Source of the DNA: Candidatus Desulfofervidus auxilii
GTDB lineage: Bacteria; Desulfobacterota; Desulfofervidia; Desulfofervidales; Desulfofervidaceae
Assembly (NCBI GenBank): GCA_030262725.1
Contig: JAJSZS010000005.1
Location: 1-64,000 of the forward strand
Direction of reading: 5' to 3'
DNA: 64,000 nucleotides
Part shown: piece after piece, positions 1 to 10,040 of the stretch
Position numbering within the stretch: position 1 is the first letter of the stretch
How the letters are laid out: each line of letters starts with the position of its first letter
Notes under the pieces: model-generated
What the model was told of the DNA's origin: nothing
Databases searched by the model: none
The model's input: only the letters and a program-made list of their open reading frames with translations
Translations under genes and position numbers: made by a program

Positions 1-168
1 CATAAAGGAATTAGATTTAACTGTGTTTTTAAAAACTATTTTAAAAGACGCCTTTCTCAGGGTCTGCCCTTTAAAAAGGCCATCTTTGCTGTAGTTCATA
101 AACTTGTTAGAGTTATCTATGCTTTGCTTACTAAAAGGATGCTCTTTAATCCAACTCATTGCTTATAG
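1..168 (+). CDS. IS110-family transposase, C-terminal end (cut by window edge)
   Basis: An open frame enters from the left edge and stops at a TAG at 166-168 (55 residues visible). The tail, reading FKRRLSQGLPFKKAIFAVVH and ending in a hydrophobic YALLTKRM stretch, resembles the conserved end of the Transposase_20 domain of IS110 transposases, which move DNA through a DEDD/serine mechanism and usually lack terminal inverted repeats. The element ends within about 20 bp of the hepT stop, so it lies directly downstream of the hsdM-mntA-hepT operon and may have separated it from hsdS/hsdR. Only the C-terminus can be seen, so whether the full gene is intact is unknown. Confidence 0.7.
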   Translation, partial: HKGIRFNCVFKNYFKRRLSQGLPFKKAIFAVVHKLVRVIYALLTKRMLFNPTHCL

Positions 169-186
169 TTGACTCCTTAAAAACAT

Positions 187-645
187 TTAAATCCCCTCAT
201 CCATCTTTTCCCTATTTTTCTTCAGCCACTCTATTAATTTATCTAGCACCTGTTTTATTTCATCCAAATGATAATAACAGATTTCATATAATTCTTCTGG
301 TGTAATTTCATGGTAAAAGTGAACCATACGATTACGATAGCCAGCCATTTTTTTTAATAAAATTGCTTCTTTTTCTGGAAGGATATCTTTTTCTAAAAGC
401 CCCTTTGCTACATCCTTATATTCTGTAGCAGGATAGCCAAAACCTTTGGCTAAAATGTGTCTGCCAAGGTCAAGCAATGCTTCCAATGCCCTTCTTAAGT
501 AAGATTCAGCAGATGCCACATTTCTTTTGTCTTTTAAAAATTCATTTTGATCTTGGAGAGGCAATTCCTTTATAGACTCTATCATCTTTAAAACCCAAGA
601 GATTCTTTGTGTAACCACTTCTTTATTAATCTTTGTAGGTGTCAT
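187..645 (-). CDS. hepT: HepT-like HEPN ribonuclease toxin (DUF86)
   Basis: 152-residue all-helical protein of the HEPN/DUF86 family, the RNase toxin partner of MntA-type nucleotidyltransferases. The catalytic RX4HXY motif is visible as RNRMVHFY near residues 104-111; the Tyr is the residue AMPylated by MntA in characterised pairs. The start codon abuts the mntA stop, so the two genes are translationally coupled. It sits at the end of an hsdM operon, a setting often seen in thermophile and anaerobe type I restriction loci. The gene appears intact despite the IS110 end only about 20 bp downstream. Confidence 0.85.
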   Translation of the reverse strand: MTPTKINKEVVTQRISWVLKMIESIKELPLQDQNEFLKDKRNVASAESYLRRALEALLDLGRHILAKGFGYPATEYKDVAKGLLEKDILPEKEAILLKKMAGYRNRMVHFYHEITPEELYEICYYHLDEIKQVLDKLIEWLKKNREKMDEGI

Positions 646-1059
646 TTAAAACCCTAAAATCATCTTTTGTTTCATGCGTTCATAATGAATGAGCTCTGCT
701 GCCTGACGCATGATGTATAGTTGATATTCTGCTTCATAAGTTAAATCTTTGGCATAAAGCAATTCGCCTTTTACTATCTCAAGGGCTAAAAAGATAGGTG
801 CTTCAGGAATGATTACTAAATCAACCCTTTTAACATCAAAAATTTCTTCAAGAGCTAAGGCAATTTCAACCTTTTCTTCTACATTAAGTCTTCTTCTTGG
901 CTTTATGCCTATATCAAGGTCAGAAACACCTTTTGAAAGTCTTTCAATCTTTCCTTCAACTAAATTAAGTGCTTCCTTTGCCCTACTGCCAAAGGCATAA
1001 ATGATTTGAATGTCATATTTTTCTGCCAGTTGTTTAAGTTCATTTTTAATTTTATTCAT
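646..1059 (-). CDS. mntA: MntA-type nucleotidyltransferase antitoxin
   Basis: 137-residue minimal nucleotidyltransferase. In characterised HepT/MntA pairs this enzyme transfers AMP to the HepT tyrosine and silences it. The GSRAK motif (about residues 24-28), the SDLDIGI metal-binding pair of Asp (about 46-52) and the third Asp in RVDLVII are all present. The spacing between GS and DLD is about 21 residues instead of the usual 10, so this belongs to a long-loop subgroup or carries an insertion. The gene overlaps the hsdM 3' end by 8 bp and abuts hepT. Confidence 0.85.
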   Translation of the reverse strand: MNKIKNELKQLAEKYDIQIIYAFGSRAKEALNLVEGKIERLSKGVSDLDIGIKPRRRLNVEEKVEIALALEEIFDVKRVDLVIIPEAPIFLALEIVKGELLYAKDLTYEAEYQLYIMRQAAELIHYERMKQKMILGF

Positions 1060-2809
1060 ACTCCAACTCTACTAAATATGCTTCTATTTTTTTATTAACC
1101 TCACTAAGTTCCTTTTCAATCCACATAAGCTCCTTCCATTCTTTAGCAATGTCAATCTCCTCTATCTCCTCTTCTGGGAATATATATAAAGTAACATTTA
1201 AGTTATAGTCATTTTCTTTTATTTCATCTAAACTTACTACCTTGCAAAAGCCCTTTATATCCTTAAATTCCTTATAAGCATTTGCTATTTTTTTTATATG
1301 CTCATCCCCCAAACGATTTAGTTTTCTTACTTCTGGATGTTGTTCATATTCTTTGCTGGCATTTATAAATAAAATTTTATTTTTATTTTGTTTATTTTTA
1401 TTAAGAATAATGATTGCCCCTGGTGCACCAGTATTATAAAAAAGTTTTTCTGGCAAAAGAATAACAGCTTCTATCAGGTCAGCATTTAAAATCTGTGTTC
1501 TTATAACCTTTTCCTTCCCTCCTCTAAAAAGGCAACCATTATCTATGACTACACCTACTCTGCCTGTATCATCCTTTGCTGATGAAAGCATGTGCTGTAT
1601 CCAAGCCCAGTCTGCAGATTGTCTTGGTGTAAATCCAAATTTATACCTTTCTTTCCAAAACTCCCCTTTTTTTAGCACTGTTTCATCATAACCATCCTGA
1701 TTCCAAGGGGGATTAGCTATGACAATATCAAATTTTTTTATACCTTCTCCTTCCTTAAATTTGGGATAAAGGAGGGTGTCTCCAAGCACTAGTTGGGCAT
1801 TGCGTATATCATGGATATAAAGATTCATCTTGGCAAGGGCTAAGGTTTTATGATTGGCCTCCTGTCCAAAAAGAAAAAGTTTATCTGCTTCTTTACGACC
1901 ATGTTCATTTTCCACATATTTATAAGAAACAATAAGCATGCCACCTGAGCCACAGGCTGGGTCATAGATGCTTTCACCTGGTTTTGGAGCAAGTATTTCT
2001 ACGATTAATTTTATAACCTCTCTAGGTGTATAAACTTCTCCTTCTTTTGCCTTCTGTGGTGCAAAATAATGTAAAATCCATTCATAGGCATCTCCTAGAA
2101 TATCAGGAGAGACATTATGAAGCGATTTTGCACTAAATAACTCAACAAGTTGTCTTAAAATTTCTGCATTTTCCCTACTAGTTGTAAACTGAACAAAATC
2201 CACATTCTCAAAGACATCTCTAAGCTCTGGATTTCTCTCTGCTAATGCTTTCATTGCCTTAGAAAAATTTTCTGGAAGGCGAGAGGGTTCTCTTCTTAGT
2301 TTTTCCCAAAGGAATTCTTCAGGGATATCAAAATCATGATATACTACGTTTTTTGCTTCTTCTTTCGCTTCTTCTTCGCTTAAGCCATCTGCTAAAGCCT
2401 CTTTATAAGCCTCTTTGAATTCCTTTTCCCATTTATCACAGATTCTTTTATAAAAAAGCAAAGTTAAAATAAAAGTATAATCTACCCTTGTTCTGATAAG
2501 GTCTGCTGCTTTCTTTAAAAGTGCTTCAAGTTCACCCCTTGTAAGTTCTTCCTTGCTAACAGAAAGCAAGTTAAAGATTATTTCTTTTTTACTTTTTAGT
2601 TTATATATCCTTTTTCTTGCATCTTGAGGATCAAATTCTACTGTAAGCCATCCCTTTTTTCTTAGCTCTGAAAGAAAGACATTAACCTGGTCTTCGTTAT
2701 CTTGATTTTTTTCTTTCAATACTTTAGCCGCATCTTCAAACTTAAAAGGAGAATTTTGAAATGCCTCCCATAAAATTTCATGCCTTTTCTCTAACCATCT
2801 TGGTATCAT
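1052..2809 (-). CDS. hsdM: Type I restriction-modification DNA methyltransferase subunit (HsdM)
   Basis: 585-residue N6-adenine methyltransferase. Residues 1-75 look like a winged-helix region, followed by the HsdM_N helical domain (about 85-230) and the methylase core. SAM-binding motif I is DPACGSGGML (about 284-293) and the catalytic motif IV is NPPW (about 367-370). A coiled-coil tail (IEKELSEVNKKIEAYL) would contact HsdS. No specificity (hsdS) or restriction (hsdR) subunit is in view; mntA and hepT follow instead, then an IS110 end. HsdM needs HsdS for target recognition, so the missing subunits either lie left of the window or are lost. Confidence 0.9.
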   Translation of the reverse strand: MIPRWLEKRHEILWEAFQNSPFKFEDAAKVLKEKNQDNEDQVNVFLSELRKKGWLTVEFDPQDARKRIYKLKSKKEIIFNLLSVSKEELTRGELEALLKKAADLIRTRVDYTFILTLLFYKRICDKWEKEFKEAYKEALADGLSEEEAKEEAKNVVYHDFDIPEEFLWEKLRREPSRLPENFSKAMKALAERNPELRDVFENVDFVQFTTSRENAEILRQLVELFSAKSLHNVSPDILGDAYEWILHYFAPQKAKEGEVYTPREVIKLIVEILAPKPGESIYDPACGSGGMLIVSYKYVENEHGRKEADKLFLFGQEANHKTLALAKMNLYIHDIRNAQLVLGDTLLYPKFKEGEGIKKFDIVIANPPWNQDGYDETVLKKGEFWKERYKFGFTPRQSADWAWIQHMLSSAKDDTGRVGVVIDNGCLFRGGKEKVIRTQILNADLIEAVILLPEKLFYNTGAPGAIIILNKNKQNKNKILFINASKEYEQHPEVRKLNRLGDEHIKKIANAYKEFKDIKGFCKVVSLDEIKENDYNLNVTLYIFPEEEIEEIDIAKEWKELMWIEKELSEVNKKIEAYLVELEYE

Positions 2810-2878
2810 AAGCTTTATATTATAAACTTATCGAAAGTTTTAAAATCATAAATAATTTCTAAAATCAAGAGGTAAATT

Positions 2879-3421
2879 ATGTTAAAGAAAGTTTATATTG
2901 TTTGTTTTGTCATTTTTCCTTTTATGGTGTGTTCTGGGATGGTTTATTCTATTCTTTCTCTTTTTTTTGCTAAAGTAGGAGCAACAAAAAGTCAGATTGG
3001 ATTTATTTATACTAGTGGTGCTCTTGCCGGTGCTGTCACTGCTCCACTTTGGGGAAAATTGGCAGATAAATGGGGGAAAAAGAATGTACTTTTAAGTTCT
3101 ATGGCTGCTTTTATATTAGTATTTCTTGGTTATGCATTTAGTTCACATTATACTCATTTCTTTTTTATTCAAGTAATAGAAGGAATGGCTTGGACAGCTA
3201 TGGTAGCAAGTGCTACTGCTTTAATCGCTGATTTAGCACCAAAAAGACAAAGAGGTGAAGCTATGGGTATTTATAATACTGCTTGGAGTATAGGCTGGGT
3301 TATTGGACCTACTCTTGGAGGAGTACTTTCAGAACATCTTGATTTTCAACTTACCTTTATTTTCTGTGCCTTTCTTATGTTAAGCGGTATTTTTTTAGGA
3401 ATTTTTTTCCTTGATAAATAA
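2879..3421 (+). CDS. Major facilitator superfamily transporter, half-length (six-helix) remnant
   Basis: 180-residue hydrophobic protein covering only the N-terminal six-helix half of an MFS drug/solute transporter. The loop 2-3 signature appears as GKLADKWGKKNVLL (about residues 59-72), and the helix 5 region has the antiporter-like GWVIGPTLGGVL pattern. Full-length members have about 400 residues and 12 helices. The frame stops 2 bp before the convergent ClC gene and no second half follows, so the 3' half was probably lost by deletion. The start has a good upstream AGAGG. It may be a pseudogene; half-size MFS proteins are rarely functional alone. Confidence 0.7.
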   Translation: MLKKVYIVCFVIFPFMVCSGMVYSILSLFFAKVGATKSQIGFIYTSGALAGAVTAPLWGKLADKWGKKNVLLSSMAAFILVFLGYAFSSHYTHFFFIQVIEGMAWTAMVASATALIADLAPKRQRGEAMGIYNTAWSIGWVIGPTLGGVLSEHLDFQLTFIFCAFLMLSGIFLGIFFLDK

Positions 3422-3422
3422 C

Positions 3423-5192
3423 TTATTCTTCCTCCTCTCCTCTCATACGAGTTAACAGAGCCTTATTATAAGCAGCCCAAACATCTCTTTGAGATAAAAA
3501 TCCTACTAATTTTTTAGGATTATTAGGATCAACCACAGGTAATCTTTCAATATGATGATACCTCATCTTATCCATTGCCTTCTCAAGACTGTCTTCAGGA
3601 TGAGCTGTTATCACTTCTTTTGTCCCCATATCTTTTACACGGATGTGATCTTTAGGGCCTTCTTCTGCCAACATTTCTCTAAAATTTTGAAAAGAAATGA
3701 TGCCACACAATTCACCTTTTTTATTAACAACAGGAAAACAAGTATGTTTTTTATCTCTTACAAAACGGATAAATTCACTAAAAGTCATATCCTCTGGAAC
3801 TACAACAACATTATGTGTCATAGCATCCTTAACTTTAACAGAAGCTAAAACATTTCTTTCATGACCTGCATGAAGATTAATACCTTTTTGGCTTAATTCA
3901 TATGTATCTATTGAATCACGACTAAAGGCATAGGCAATTATTACTCCTATAACAGAAGCAAAAAGAATAGGCAAAATAATATAATAATCGCCTGTCATTT
4001 CAAAAGCTAAAAAAACAGCTGTAACTGGTGCATGAGTAAGAGCAGCTAAAAAAGCAGCAATACCTACAACAGCATAAGCTGGATAGGTTGCTGTAATTTC
4101 TGGGAAAAAATGATGAACAATGGCACCAAAACTCCCACCAGCCATAGCTCCAATATAGAAGGCAGGAGAAAACATTCCTCCCACACCACCAGACCCTAAT
4201 GTAATAGCAGTAGCAAAAATTTTTAAAAATACTAATATAAGCATTAAGTTAAGTTCCATTTGCCCATCCAAAACCGTTTGCACTTGAGCATAACCAACAC
4301 CAAATATTTGAGGGAAAAACATACCTATTAAACCTACAAGAAAAAATCCAATGAATGGTTTAAAGTAAGGTGAAAAAGGTAAATTGGAAAAACTTTCCTT
4401 TATTGCATAAAAGACACGAATGAAAAGGTAAGCAAGCAGTCCTAGAAAAATCCCTAAAATTATGTAGAAAAACAATTCCCAATAAGTGATAAAACTATAG
4501 GGTGGTAATTGGAAGATAGGTTTATTTCCAAAGAAAATTCTAGCAATAATAGTTCCCATACCAGAAGATACAACTACTGGCATAAAATTAGTAAGCTCAA
4601 AATCACCTAAAAGCACAATTTCTTGAGCAAAAAAAACACCTGCAATAGGGGCATTAAAAACAGAAGCAATCGCACCTGCTGACCCACAAGCAATAAAAGT
4701 GCGTCTTCTTTGTTCAGAAGCAACAAAAAAACGACTTATAATAGCACCTGTTAATCCTCCAATTTGGGCAATTGGGCCTTCTTGTCCAGCACTACCACCT
4801 AGACCTAAAGTAACAAGAGAACCTAAAATTCTTCCTAACATATCTTTAATTCGAATTACACCGCCTCTTAAATTGACATTGGTTAGAAAAGTAGGAAATC
4901 CATAACCATAAATTTGAGAAGAAAATAATTTAGTTAAAATAAACAATAAAAATGCGGCTGTGAGAGGCAAAAATGGAATTATAATGCGATTAAAAAAAGA
5001 AGATTGACAAAAAGTAAGTGCAGGGAGAAAGCAATGTTCCCATAAAAATTCTACTCCTTTTAAAAAAAGATAGCTACCAAAAGCAGAAAAAGTACCAATT
5101 ATAAAAGCTACAAGGACTAAAAATACGTATTCAGGAAGACGAATTTTTGTGACAAACCTAACAATAATTTGTCTTATTTGAGTAATCTCCAT
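3423..5192 (-). CDS. ClC-family chloride channel/antiporter with C-terminal CBS pair
   Basis: 589-residue membrane protein. It has about 10-12 transmembrane segments (residues 20-430) with the ClC selectivity motifs: GSAGQEGP (about 133-140, including the gating Glu), an NAPIAGVFFAQE helix and GSGGVGGMFSPAF (about 335-347). Two CBS domains (about 455-580) follow and probably sense adenine nucleotides. Presence of the gating Glu fits either channel or H+/Cl- exchanger; the second (proton) glutamate was not assigned. It is convergent with the truncated MFS gene and divergent from tsaC. Confidence 0.92.
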   Translation of the reverse strand: MEITQIRQIIVRFVTKIRLPEYVFLVLVAFIIGTFSAFGSYLFLKGVEFLWEHCFLPALTFCQSSFFNRIIIPFLPLTAAFLLFILTKLFSSQIYGYGFPTFLTNVNLRGGVIRIKDMLGRILGSLVTLGLGGSAGQEGPIAQIGGLTGAIISRFFVASEQRRRTFIACGSAGAIASVFNAPIAGVFFAQEIVLLGDFELTNFMPVVVSSGMGTIIARIFFGNKPIFQLPPYSFITYWELFFYIILGIFLGLLAYLFIRVFYAIKESFSNLPFSPYFKPFIGFFLVGLIGMFFPQIFGVGYAQVQTVLDGQMELNLMLILVFLKIFATAITLGSGGVGGMFSPAFYIGAMAGGSFGAIVHHFFPEITATYPAYAVVGIAAFLAALTHAPVTAVFLAFEMTGDYYIILPILFASVIGVIIAYAFSRDSIDTYELSQKGINLHAGHERNVLASVKVKDAMTHNVVVVPEDMTFSEFIRFVRDKKHTCFPVVNKKGELCGIISFQNFREMLAEEGPKDHIRVKDMGTKEVITAHPEDSLEKAMDKMRYHHIERLPVVDPNNPKKLVGFLSQRDVWAAYNKALLTRMRGEEEE

Positions 5193-5288
5193 ACTTTTTT
5201 AATAAACCATGAATGAGAAAAAAATCAACCATTTTTAGAAAAAAATAGGTCTTTTTTTAAATCAGATTAAGTGTAAAATAAATTTAAG

Positions 5289-5912
5289 ATGGCTATGATT
5301 CTTTCTTCTTTTGAAATCGAAAAGGCAGTTAGAATAATAAAAGAAGGAAAGGTAATTGTTTATCCCACTGAAACATTTTATGGCTTAGGAGCAAATGCCT
5401 TAGATAAAAAGGCTATTAATAAAGTCTTTTATATAAAAAAACGTCCAATTAATAAACCTATTAGTATCCTTATTCCAGACATAACCTGGCTAGAAAGACT
5501 TGTAGAAGAAATATCACCATATGCTAAAGAATTAATTAGACATTTTTGGCCTGGGCCTTTAACTCTTGTCTTTAAAGCAAAAGAAACTGTTCCATCAAAT
5601 CTTATTGCAAGTACTGGAAAAATTGCTATTAGGATTTCAAGTCATCCTTTAACCCAAAAATTTGTTAAAAATCTTAACCTCCCTATTACTACTACCAGTG
5701 CTAATTTGTCTAACAATCCCCCTCCAACTTCTATAGAAGAAATAGATCAGGAAATAAAAAATAAAATAGATGCAATAATTGATGGGGGAAAGACAAAAGG
5801 AGGTCTTGCTTCCACTATTATAGATGTTACCACAGAAAATCTTTGCTGTTTGCGAAAGGGGGCAATAAGACTTGAAGATATTTTAAAAATTACTGGATTA
5901 AAGATTTATTAA
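5289..5912 (+). CDS. tsaC: L-threonylcarbamoyladenylate synthase (TsaC/Sua5 family)
   Basis: 207-residue YrdC-fold protein that makes threonylcarbamoyl-AMP from Thr, bicarbonate and ATP for t6A37 modification of ANN-decoding tRNAs. Visible signatures are [13 protein letters not shown] (about 27-39), [12 protein letters not shown] (about 53-64), [10 protein letters not shown] and the TTSANLSN stretch (about 141-148). Length matches the short TsaC form without the extra Sua5 domain. An alternative ATG lies two codons downstream. recG follows after 1 bp, so the two are probably co-transcribed. Confidence 0.9.
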   Translation: MAMILSSFEIEKAVRIIKEGKVIVYPTETFYGLGANALDKKAINKVFYIKKRPINKPISILIPDITWLERLVEEISPYAKELIRHFWPGPLTLVFKAKETVPSNLIASTGKIAIRISSHPLTQKFVKNLNLPITTTSANLSNNPPPTSIEEIDQEIKNKIDAIIDGGKTKGGLASTIIDVTTENLCCLRKGAIRLEDILKITGLKIY

Positions 5913-5913
5913 T

Positions 5914-8274
5914 ATGGAATCTTTTGAAAAACTTATTGAGAAACTTCTCCGTCCTTTTTTGCTAGCTAAAAGAAATAATTATGCAGCTTTAGAAAAAATT
6001 AAGTTTCTTGAAAGCTTTGTTTCTATCATGATAGAAAAACTTATGCCCTTATCTGCTCCTTGGCAACAGACAATCCTTAATCAATTAAGAGATATTATTA
6101 AAGGCTTTGATAATGCTTCAAGATTAGAAAAACAAAATAGAGTAGATCAAATTATAAAACTCATAAAAAATTTATATCAACCTCCTCCTTGTTTTGAAGT
6201 ATTACTTACCGCAATAGATAATATACCTTTACTTTCTACAAGATGGAAAAAGATTTTTCAAAAAAAGGGACTTCTTTCTTTAGAAGATCTCCTTTATTTT
6301 TTACCTACACGCTATGTTGACCATCGTCATTTTAAACGTATTGAGGAGTTAAAACCAGAAGAAACTGCCATTATTCAGGGAAAGATTATAGCAAGCGGAA
6401 TAACTCCCATAAAGCAAGGTGAGCGCAAATTGTATAAAGTTGTTATTTCTGATGGGACTGGATACTTATCAGGTGTATGGTTTAATTTTAAATTAAAATA
6501 TATGCAAAAGGAATTTAAACCAGGACGTACTGTAACTTTTATTGGCACAATCTATCAATATGGTGGAGAAAAGATTATATATCATCCAGAAGTAAATTGG
6601 AAAAAAGAAATCAAACCAGAAATTGTACCTATTTATCCAGAAATAGATGGTGTTTATCCAAAAGAATTACGCCATATTATGCAAAAGATTGCCTTAAATT
6701 ATGCATCTTTTCTTGGTTGTCCTTTACCTGAGGAAATCAGAAAAGAATATAATTTGCTCCCATTATGGAAGGCGGTTTTATCTTTACATACACCAGAAAT
6801 AAATAATTCTGTTTCTGCCCTTAATAGAAAAACTTCTCCTTTTCATTATACTCTTAAATTTTTAGAATTCTTTTTATTGGAATTAGGCTTAGCTTTAAAA
6901 CGCAAATCTTTTTTGGAAAAAAAGGGTATCTCATTTTCTCCAACTGGTATTTATATTGAGCCTTTTTTAAAAAATCTTCCTTTTACTTTAACTAAAGCTC
7001 AACAGAGAACATTTACTGAAATTAAACAAGATATGATTTCTCCTCGACCTATGCATCGTTTATTACAAGGAGATGTAGGCAGTGGTAAGACTATTATTGC
7101 TTTATTGGCAGCCCTTATAGCCATTGAATCTAATTATCAAGTGGCTATTATGACACCTACAGAAATTTTGGCAGAACAACATTTCCTTACTACTAAAAAA
7201 TGGTTTAAAGATCTTCCTATTAAAATCACACTTCTTACAAGCCAATTAAAATTGAAAGAAAAACAAAAAATATATGATGAAATTTCTAATGGAAATTACC
7301 ATTTAGTTATTGGCACACATGCTTTAATTCAAGAAAAAGTCAATTTTGCTCAATTAGGATTAGTTATTATTGATGAACAACATCGTTTTGGTGTTATTCA
7401 ACGAGCAAAACTAATAACAAAAGGTAATACTCCAGATGTGCTTGTAATGACAGCTACCCCAATCCCTCGTACCCTAGCAATGACCCTTTATGGAGATTTA
7501 GATATATCTATAATAGATGAGATGCCACCTGGTCGTAAGCCTATTAAAACTTTACATTTTTGGGAAGAACAGAGAGAAGAAGTATATCAATTTCTAGAAA
7601 AGATGCTTGCAAAAGATGCCCAAATTTATATTGTTTATCCTTTAATTGAAGAATCTGACACTTTAGACATAAAAGCTGCTACAACCATGTATGAGGATTT
7701 GAAAAAGCGTTTTTCCAAATTCCGCCTTGCTTTACTTCATGGGAGGATAAAAGCCGAAGAAAAACAAAATATTATGCAAGCATTTAGGCAAGGCAAGATA
7801 GATATATTAGTAGCGACTACAGTAATAGAAGTAGGAGTAGATGTTCCTCAGGCTACTGTAATGGTTATTGAACATGCGGAAAGATTTGGACTTGCTCAAT
7901 TACACCAATTAAGAGGACGTGTGGGTAGAGGGAAAGAGCAAGCTTATTGTATTTTGCTTACACCAAAAAAGATTACCCCATTAGCTCAGGAAAGGATAAA
8001 AGTTATGGTTAAAACTAATGATGGATTTAAGATTGCTGAAGCAGATTTACGGTTACGTGGACCAGGAGAAATTTTAGGAATTAAACAAGCAGGTTTCCCA
8101 GATTTTCGATTTGCCGACATTATAAGTGATATAAAAATTCTTAAAGAAGCTAGAAAAGCTGCATTTAAAATTGTATCTAAAGACCCTGAACTAAAATTAC
8201 CAAATCATACTTATCTTAAAGATTATCTTTATCATTATTGGGGAGAAAAACTAAAATTAGCTATGGTCGGTTAA
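5914..8274 (+). CDS. recG: ATP-dependent DNA helicase RecG
   Basis: 786-residue branch-migration helicase that remodels stalled forks and Holliday junctions. There is an N-terminal extension (1-95), the wedge/OB domain (about 130-260, with [11 protein letters not shown]-like [11 protein letters not shown]), then helicase domains: Walker A GDVGSGKT (about 385-392), motif II DEQH within DEQHRFG, motif [13 protein letters not shown] and motif [11 protein letters not shown]. The C-terminal TRG-like motif region is present ([14 protein letters not shown]). Length is slightly above the common 690-700 because of the N-terminal extension, common in Desulfobacterota. The 3' end overlaps the convergent mlaD by 4 bp. 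Confidence 0.95.
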   Translation: MESFEKLIEKLLRPFLLAKRNNYAALEKIKFLESFVSIMIEKLMPLSAPWQQTILNQLRDIIKGFDNASRLEKQNRVDQIIKLIKNLYQPPPCFEVLLTAIDNIPLLSTRWKKIFQKKGLLSLEDLLYFLPTRYVDHRHFKRIEELKPEETAIIQGKIIASGITPIKQGERKLYKVVISDGTGYLSGVWFNFKLKYMQKEFKPGRTVTFIGTIYQYGGEKIIYHPEVNWKKEIKPEIVPIYPEIDGVYPKELRHIMQKIALNYASFLGCPLPEEIRKEYNLLPLWKAVLSLHTPEINNSVSALNRKTSPFHYTLKFLEFFLLELGLALKRKSFLEKKGISFSPTGIYIEPFLKNLPFTLTKAQQRTFTEIKQDMISPRPMHRLLQGDVGSGKTIIALLAALIAIESNYQVAIMTPTEILAEQHFLTTKKWFKDLPIKITLLTSQLKLKEKQKIYDEISNGNYHLVIGTHALIQEKVNFAQLGLVIIDEQHRFGVIQRAKLITKGNTPDVLVMTATPIPRTLAMTLYGDLDISIIDEMPPGRKPIKTLHFWEEQREEVYQFLEKMLAKDAQIYIVYPLIEESDTLDIKAATTMYEDLKKRFSKFRLALLHGRIKAEEKQNIMQAFRQGKIDILVATTVIEVGVDVPQATVMVIEHAERFGLAQLHQLRGRVGRGKEQAYCILLTPKKITPLAQERIKVMVKTNDGFKIAEADLRLRGPGEILGIKQAGFPDFRFADIISDIKILKEARKAAFKIVSKDPELKLPNHTYLKDYLYHYWGEKLKLAMVG

Positions 8275-9281
8275 TCCCATATAATCTTTGACGGCATTTC
8301 TTCTTTTAATTTAGGCTTTTTTTCTTTTTTCTCCTTTTTTTCTTTTGGCAATTTTAAATAGCGGCGAATAAACCAACTCTTTTTAGCTGCTTCTATAACC
8401 TCTACCGCTCCTTCTGAAGCAGTACGAAGCCTTTCAACAACTATTGGTAAATCTTTCGAAGCTATTTTTGCTTTCTCTCCTACATATTTTAAGTCTTTTA
8501 TCAATTTTTCTGCTTCATTTAACCAATTATCTAAACGAACAAAAAATATTTGCATTTGTTGAATAGTCTTTTTAGTCTCATTTGCTATTATAGGAAGTTC
8601 TTTAGTATTTTTTTGTAAGCGGAAAATCAATTCATTAAACTGACGTATAGTAATTAAAGTTTCTTGATAAAGGTCTTTTTTCTGCAATAAAGCACCCAAA
8701 GTCCCTTTCCCTGCAGCTAAGTCATTAGTAATTTTTTCTATATTGTAGAAAATTTGACGATATGTTTCATGCTCTCTTTTTATTTTTTCTGTAATTTCTG
8801 CTAAATTTTGTGCAACTTTTGTAACATTCTCAATTACAGGATATAATTGTGAGATAAAATCTTCCAATTGAAATGGTTCTATTGAATTAATAACACTTCC
8901 ATAAGGTAAAATTGGTGCATTTGGGTCATCCCCTCCAACAATATCTATTGCCTTATCACCTAAAATACCTACAGATACAATCTTTGCATAACAACCTTTT
9001 CGAATTTGCTTATGATAACGAGCTTCAATACGCATAATTACTTCAACTTGACCATTTTCTAAAAAACGAAAACGAGCAACATGTCCTACTCTAAGTCCAT
9101 AGCGGTAAACAGGAGATTCTTGAGAAAGCCCTGCAACAGATTTAAATTTAGTTTTTAAAATAAATGTCCGTTTAAAGGTCTGTCTTTCTTTTCCAAGAAA
9201 AACAATAACTGTTCCTAATAAGGCAAAGGAAAAAATAAGAAATAATAATGTTTTTAAAATAAAAACCCATTTTTCTTTCAT
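8271..9281 (-). CDS. mlaD: MlaD-like MCE-domain lipid transport protein
   Basis: 336-residue inner-membrane-anchored periplasmic protein with one N-terminal transmembrane helix (about 9-29), an MCE domain (about 38-118; [18 protein letters not shown] and [13 protein letters not shown]) and a long helical region (150-310) followed by a Lys/Glu-rich tail. It is the substrate-binding part of the Mla-type phospholipid transporter. It lies last in a minus-strand operon, 3 bp after mlaF. Confidence 0.9.
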   Translation of the reverse strand: MKEKWVFILKTLLFLIFSFALLGTVIVFLGKERQTFKRTFILKTKFKSVAGLSQESPVYRYGLRVGHVARFRFLENGQVEVIMRIEARYHKQIRKGCYAKIVSVGILGDKAIDIVGGDDPNAPILPYGSVINSIEPFQLEDFISQLYPVIENVTKVAQNLAEITEKIKREHETYRQIFYNIEKITNDLAAGKGTLGALLQKKDLYQETLITIRQFNELIFRLQKNTKELPIIANETKKTIQQMQIFFVRLDNWLNEAEKLIKDLKYVGEKAKIASKDLPIVVERLRTASEGAVEVIEAAKKSWFIRRYLKLPKEKKEKKEKKPKLKEEMPSKIIWD

Positions 9282-9284
9282 TTT

Positions 9285-10040
9285 TTACTCCTTAATCGGC
9301 CCTTCTATTTTACCTTCAAGAAATTGTTTAAGATAAGGATTTTTATCCTCTCTAAATGTATCAACATCACCTGTAACTAGAATTTTCCCTTCATGTAAAA
9401 ACATAAGCCTATCAGCTACTTTAAAAGCACAATTTAAATCATGAGTAACAACAATAGAAGTAATGCCATATGTTTTTTGAAGATGACGGATAAGTTCACT
9501 AATAACAGCTGAGCGAATAGGGTCAAGACCAGTAGTTGGCTCATCATAAAGTATTAAAGGAGGATTAAGAGCGATAGCCCTAGCTAAAGCAACTCTTCTT
9601 TGCATACCTCCAGAAAGTTGAGCAGGGTATTTATCTTCTATCCCCTCTAATTGAACAGCAGAAAGAACCTCTTTTACTTTTTTCTTTATTTCAGTTTCAG
9701 GAAGCTTTAAATGAAAACGTAAAGCAAAAGCAATATTTTCATAAACTGTCATAGAATCATAAAGACCACCAGCTTGAAACAAAAAGCCTGTTTTTAATCG
9801 TATGGGATACCATTCCTTTTCATGACGAAAACGTGTAACTTCATAACCATGTACCCAAATTTTACCTTCATCAGCTGACAATAATCCTACAAGAATTTGT
9901 AATAATACTGATTTTCCACTTCCACTCGCGCCAAGAATAACAACTGTTTCACCTGAATAGACTTCAAAACTTATCCCACGTAATACTTTTAAAGTACCAA
10001 AAGATTTTTTTAAATTTTGTACACAGACAATGCTTTTCAT
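9285..10040 (-). CDS. mlaF: MlaF-like ABC transporter ATPase
   Basis: 251-residue ATPase that powers Mla lipid transport. Walker A GASGSGKS (about 36-43), Q-loop, signature LSGGMQRRVALARA (about 142-155), Walker B LILYDEPTTGLDP and the H-loop TSIVVTHD are all intact. It overlaps mlaE by one base and precedes mlaD by 3 bp, so the three subunits are made together. Confidence 0.95.
   Translation of the reverse strand: MKSIVCVQNLKKSFGTLKVLRGISFEVYSGETVVILGASGSGKSVLLQILVGLLSADEGKIWVHGYEVTRFRHEKEWYPIRLKTGFLFQAGGLYDSMTVYENIAFALRFHLKLPETEIKKKVKEVLSAVQLEGIEDKYPAQLSGGMQRRVALARAIALNPPLILYDEPTTGLDPIRSAVISELIRHLQKTYGITSIVVTHDLNCAFKVADRLMFLHEGKILVTGDVDTFREDKNPYLKQFLEGKIEGPIKE

Noticed and set aside
809-1000. 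Forward frame antisense to mntA
   Set aside because: Shadow of the minus-strand nucleotidyltransferase; no ribosome site or family match. The same applies to other antisense frames throughout.
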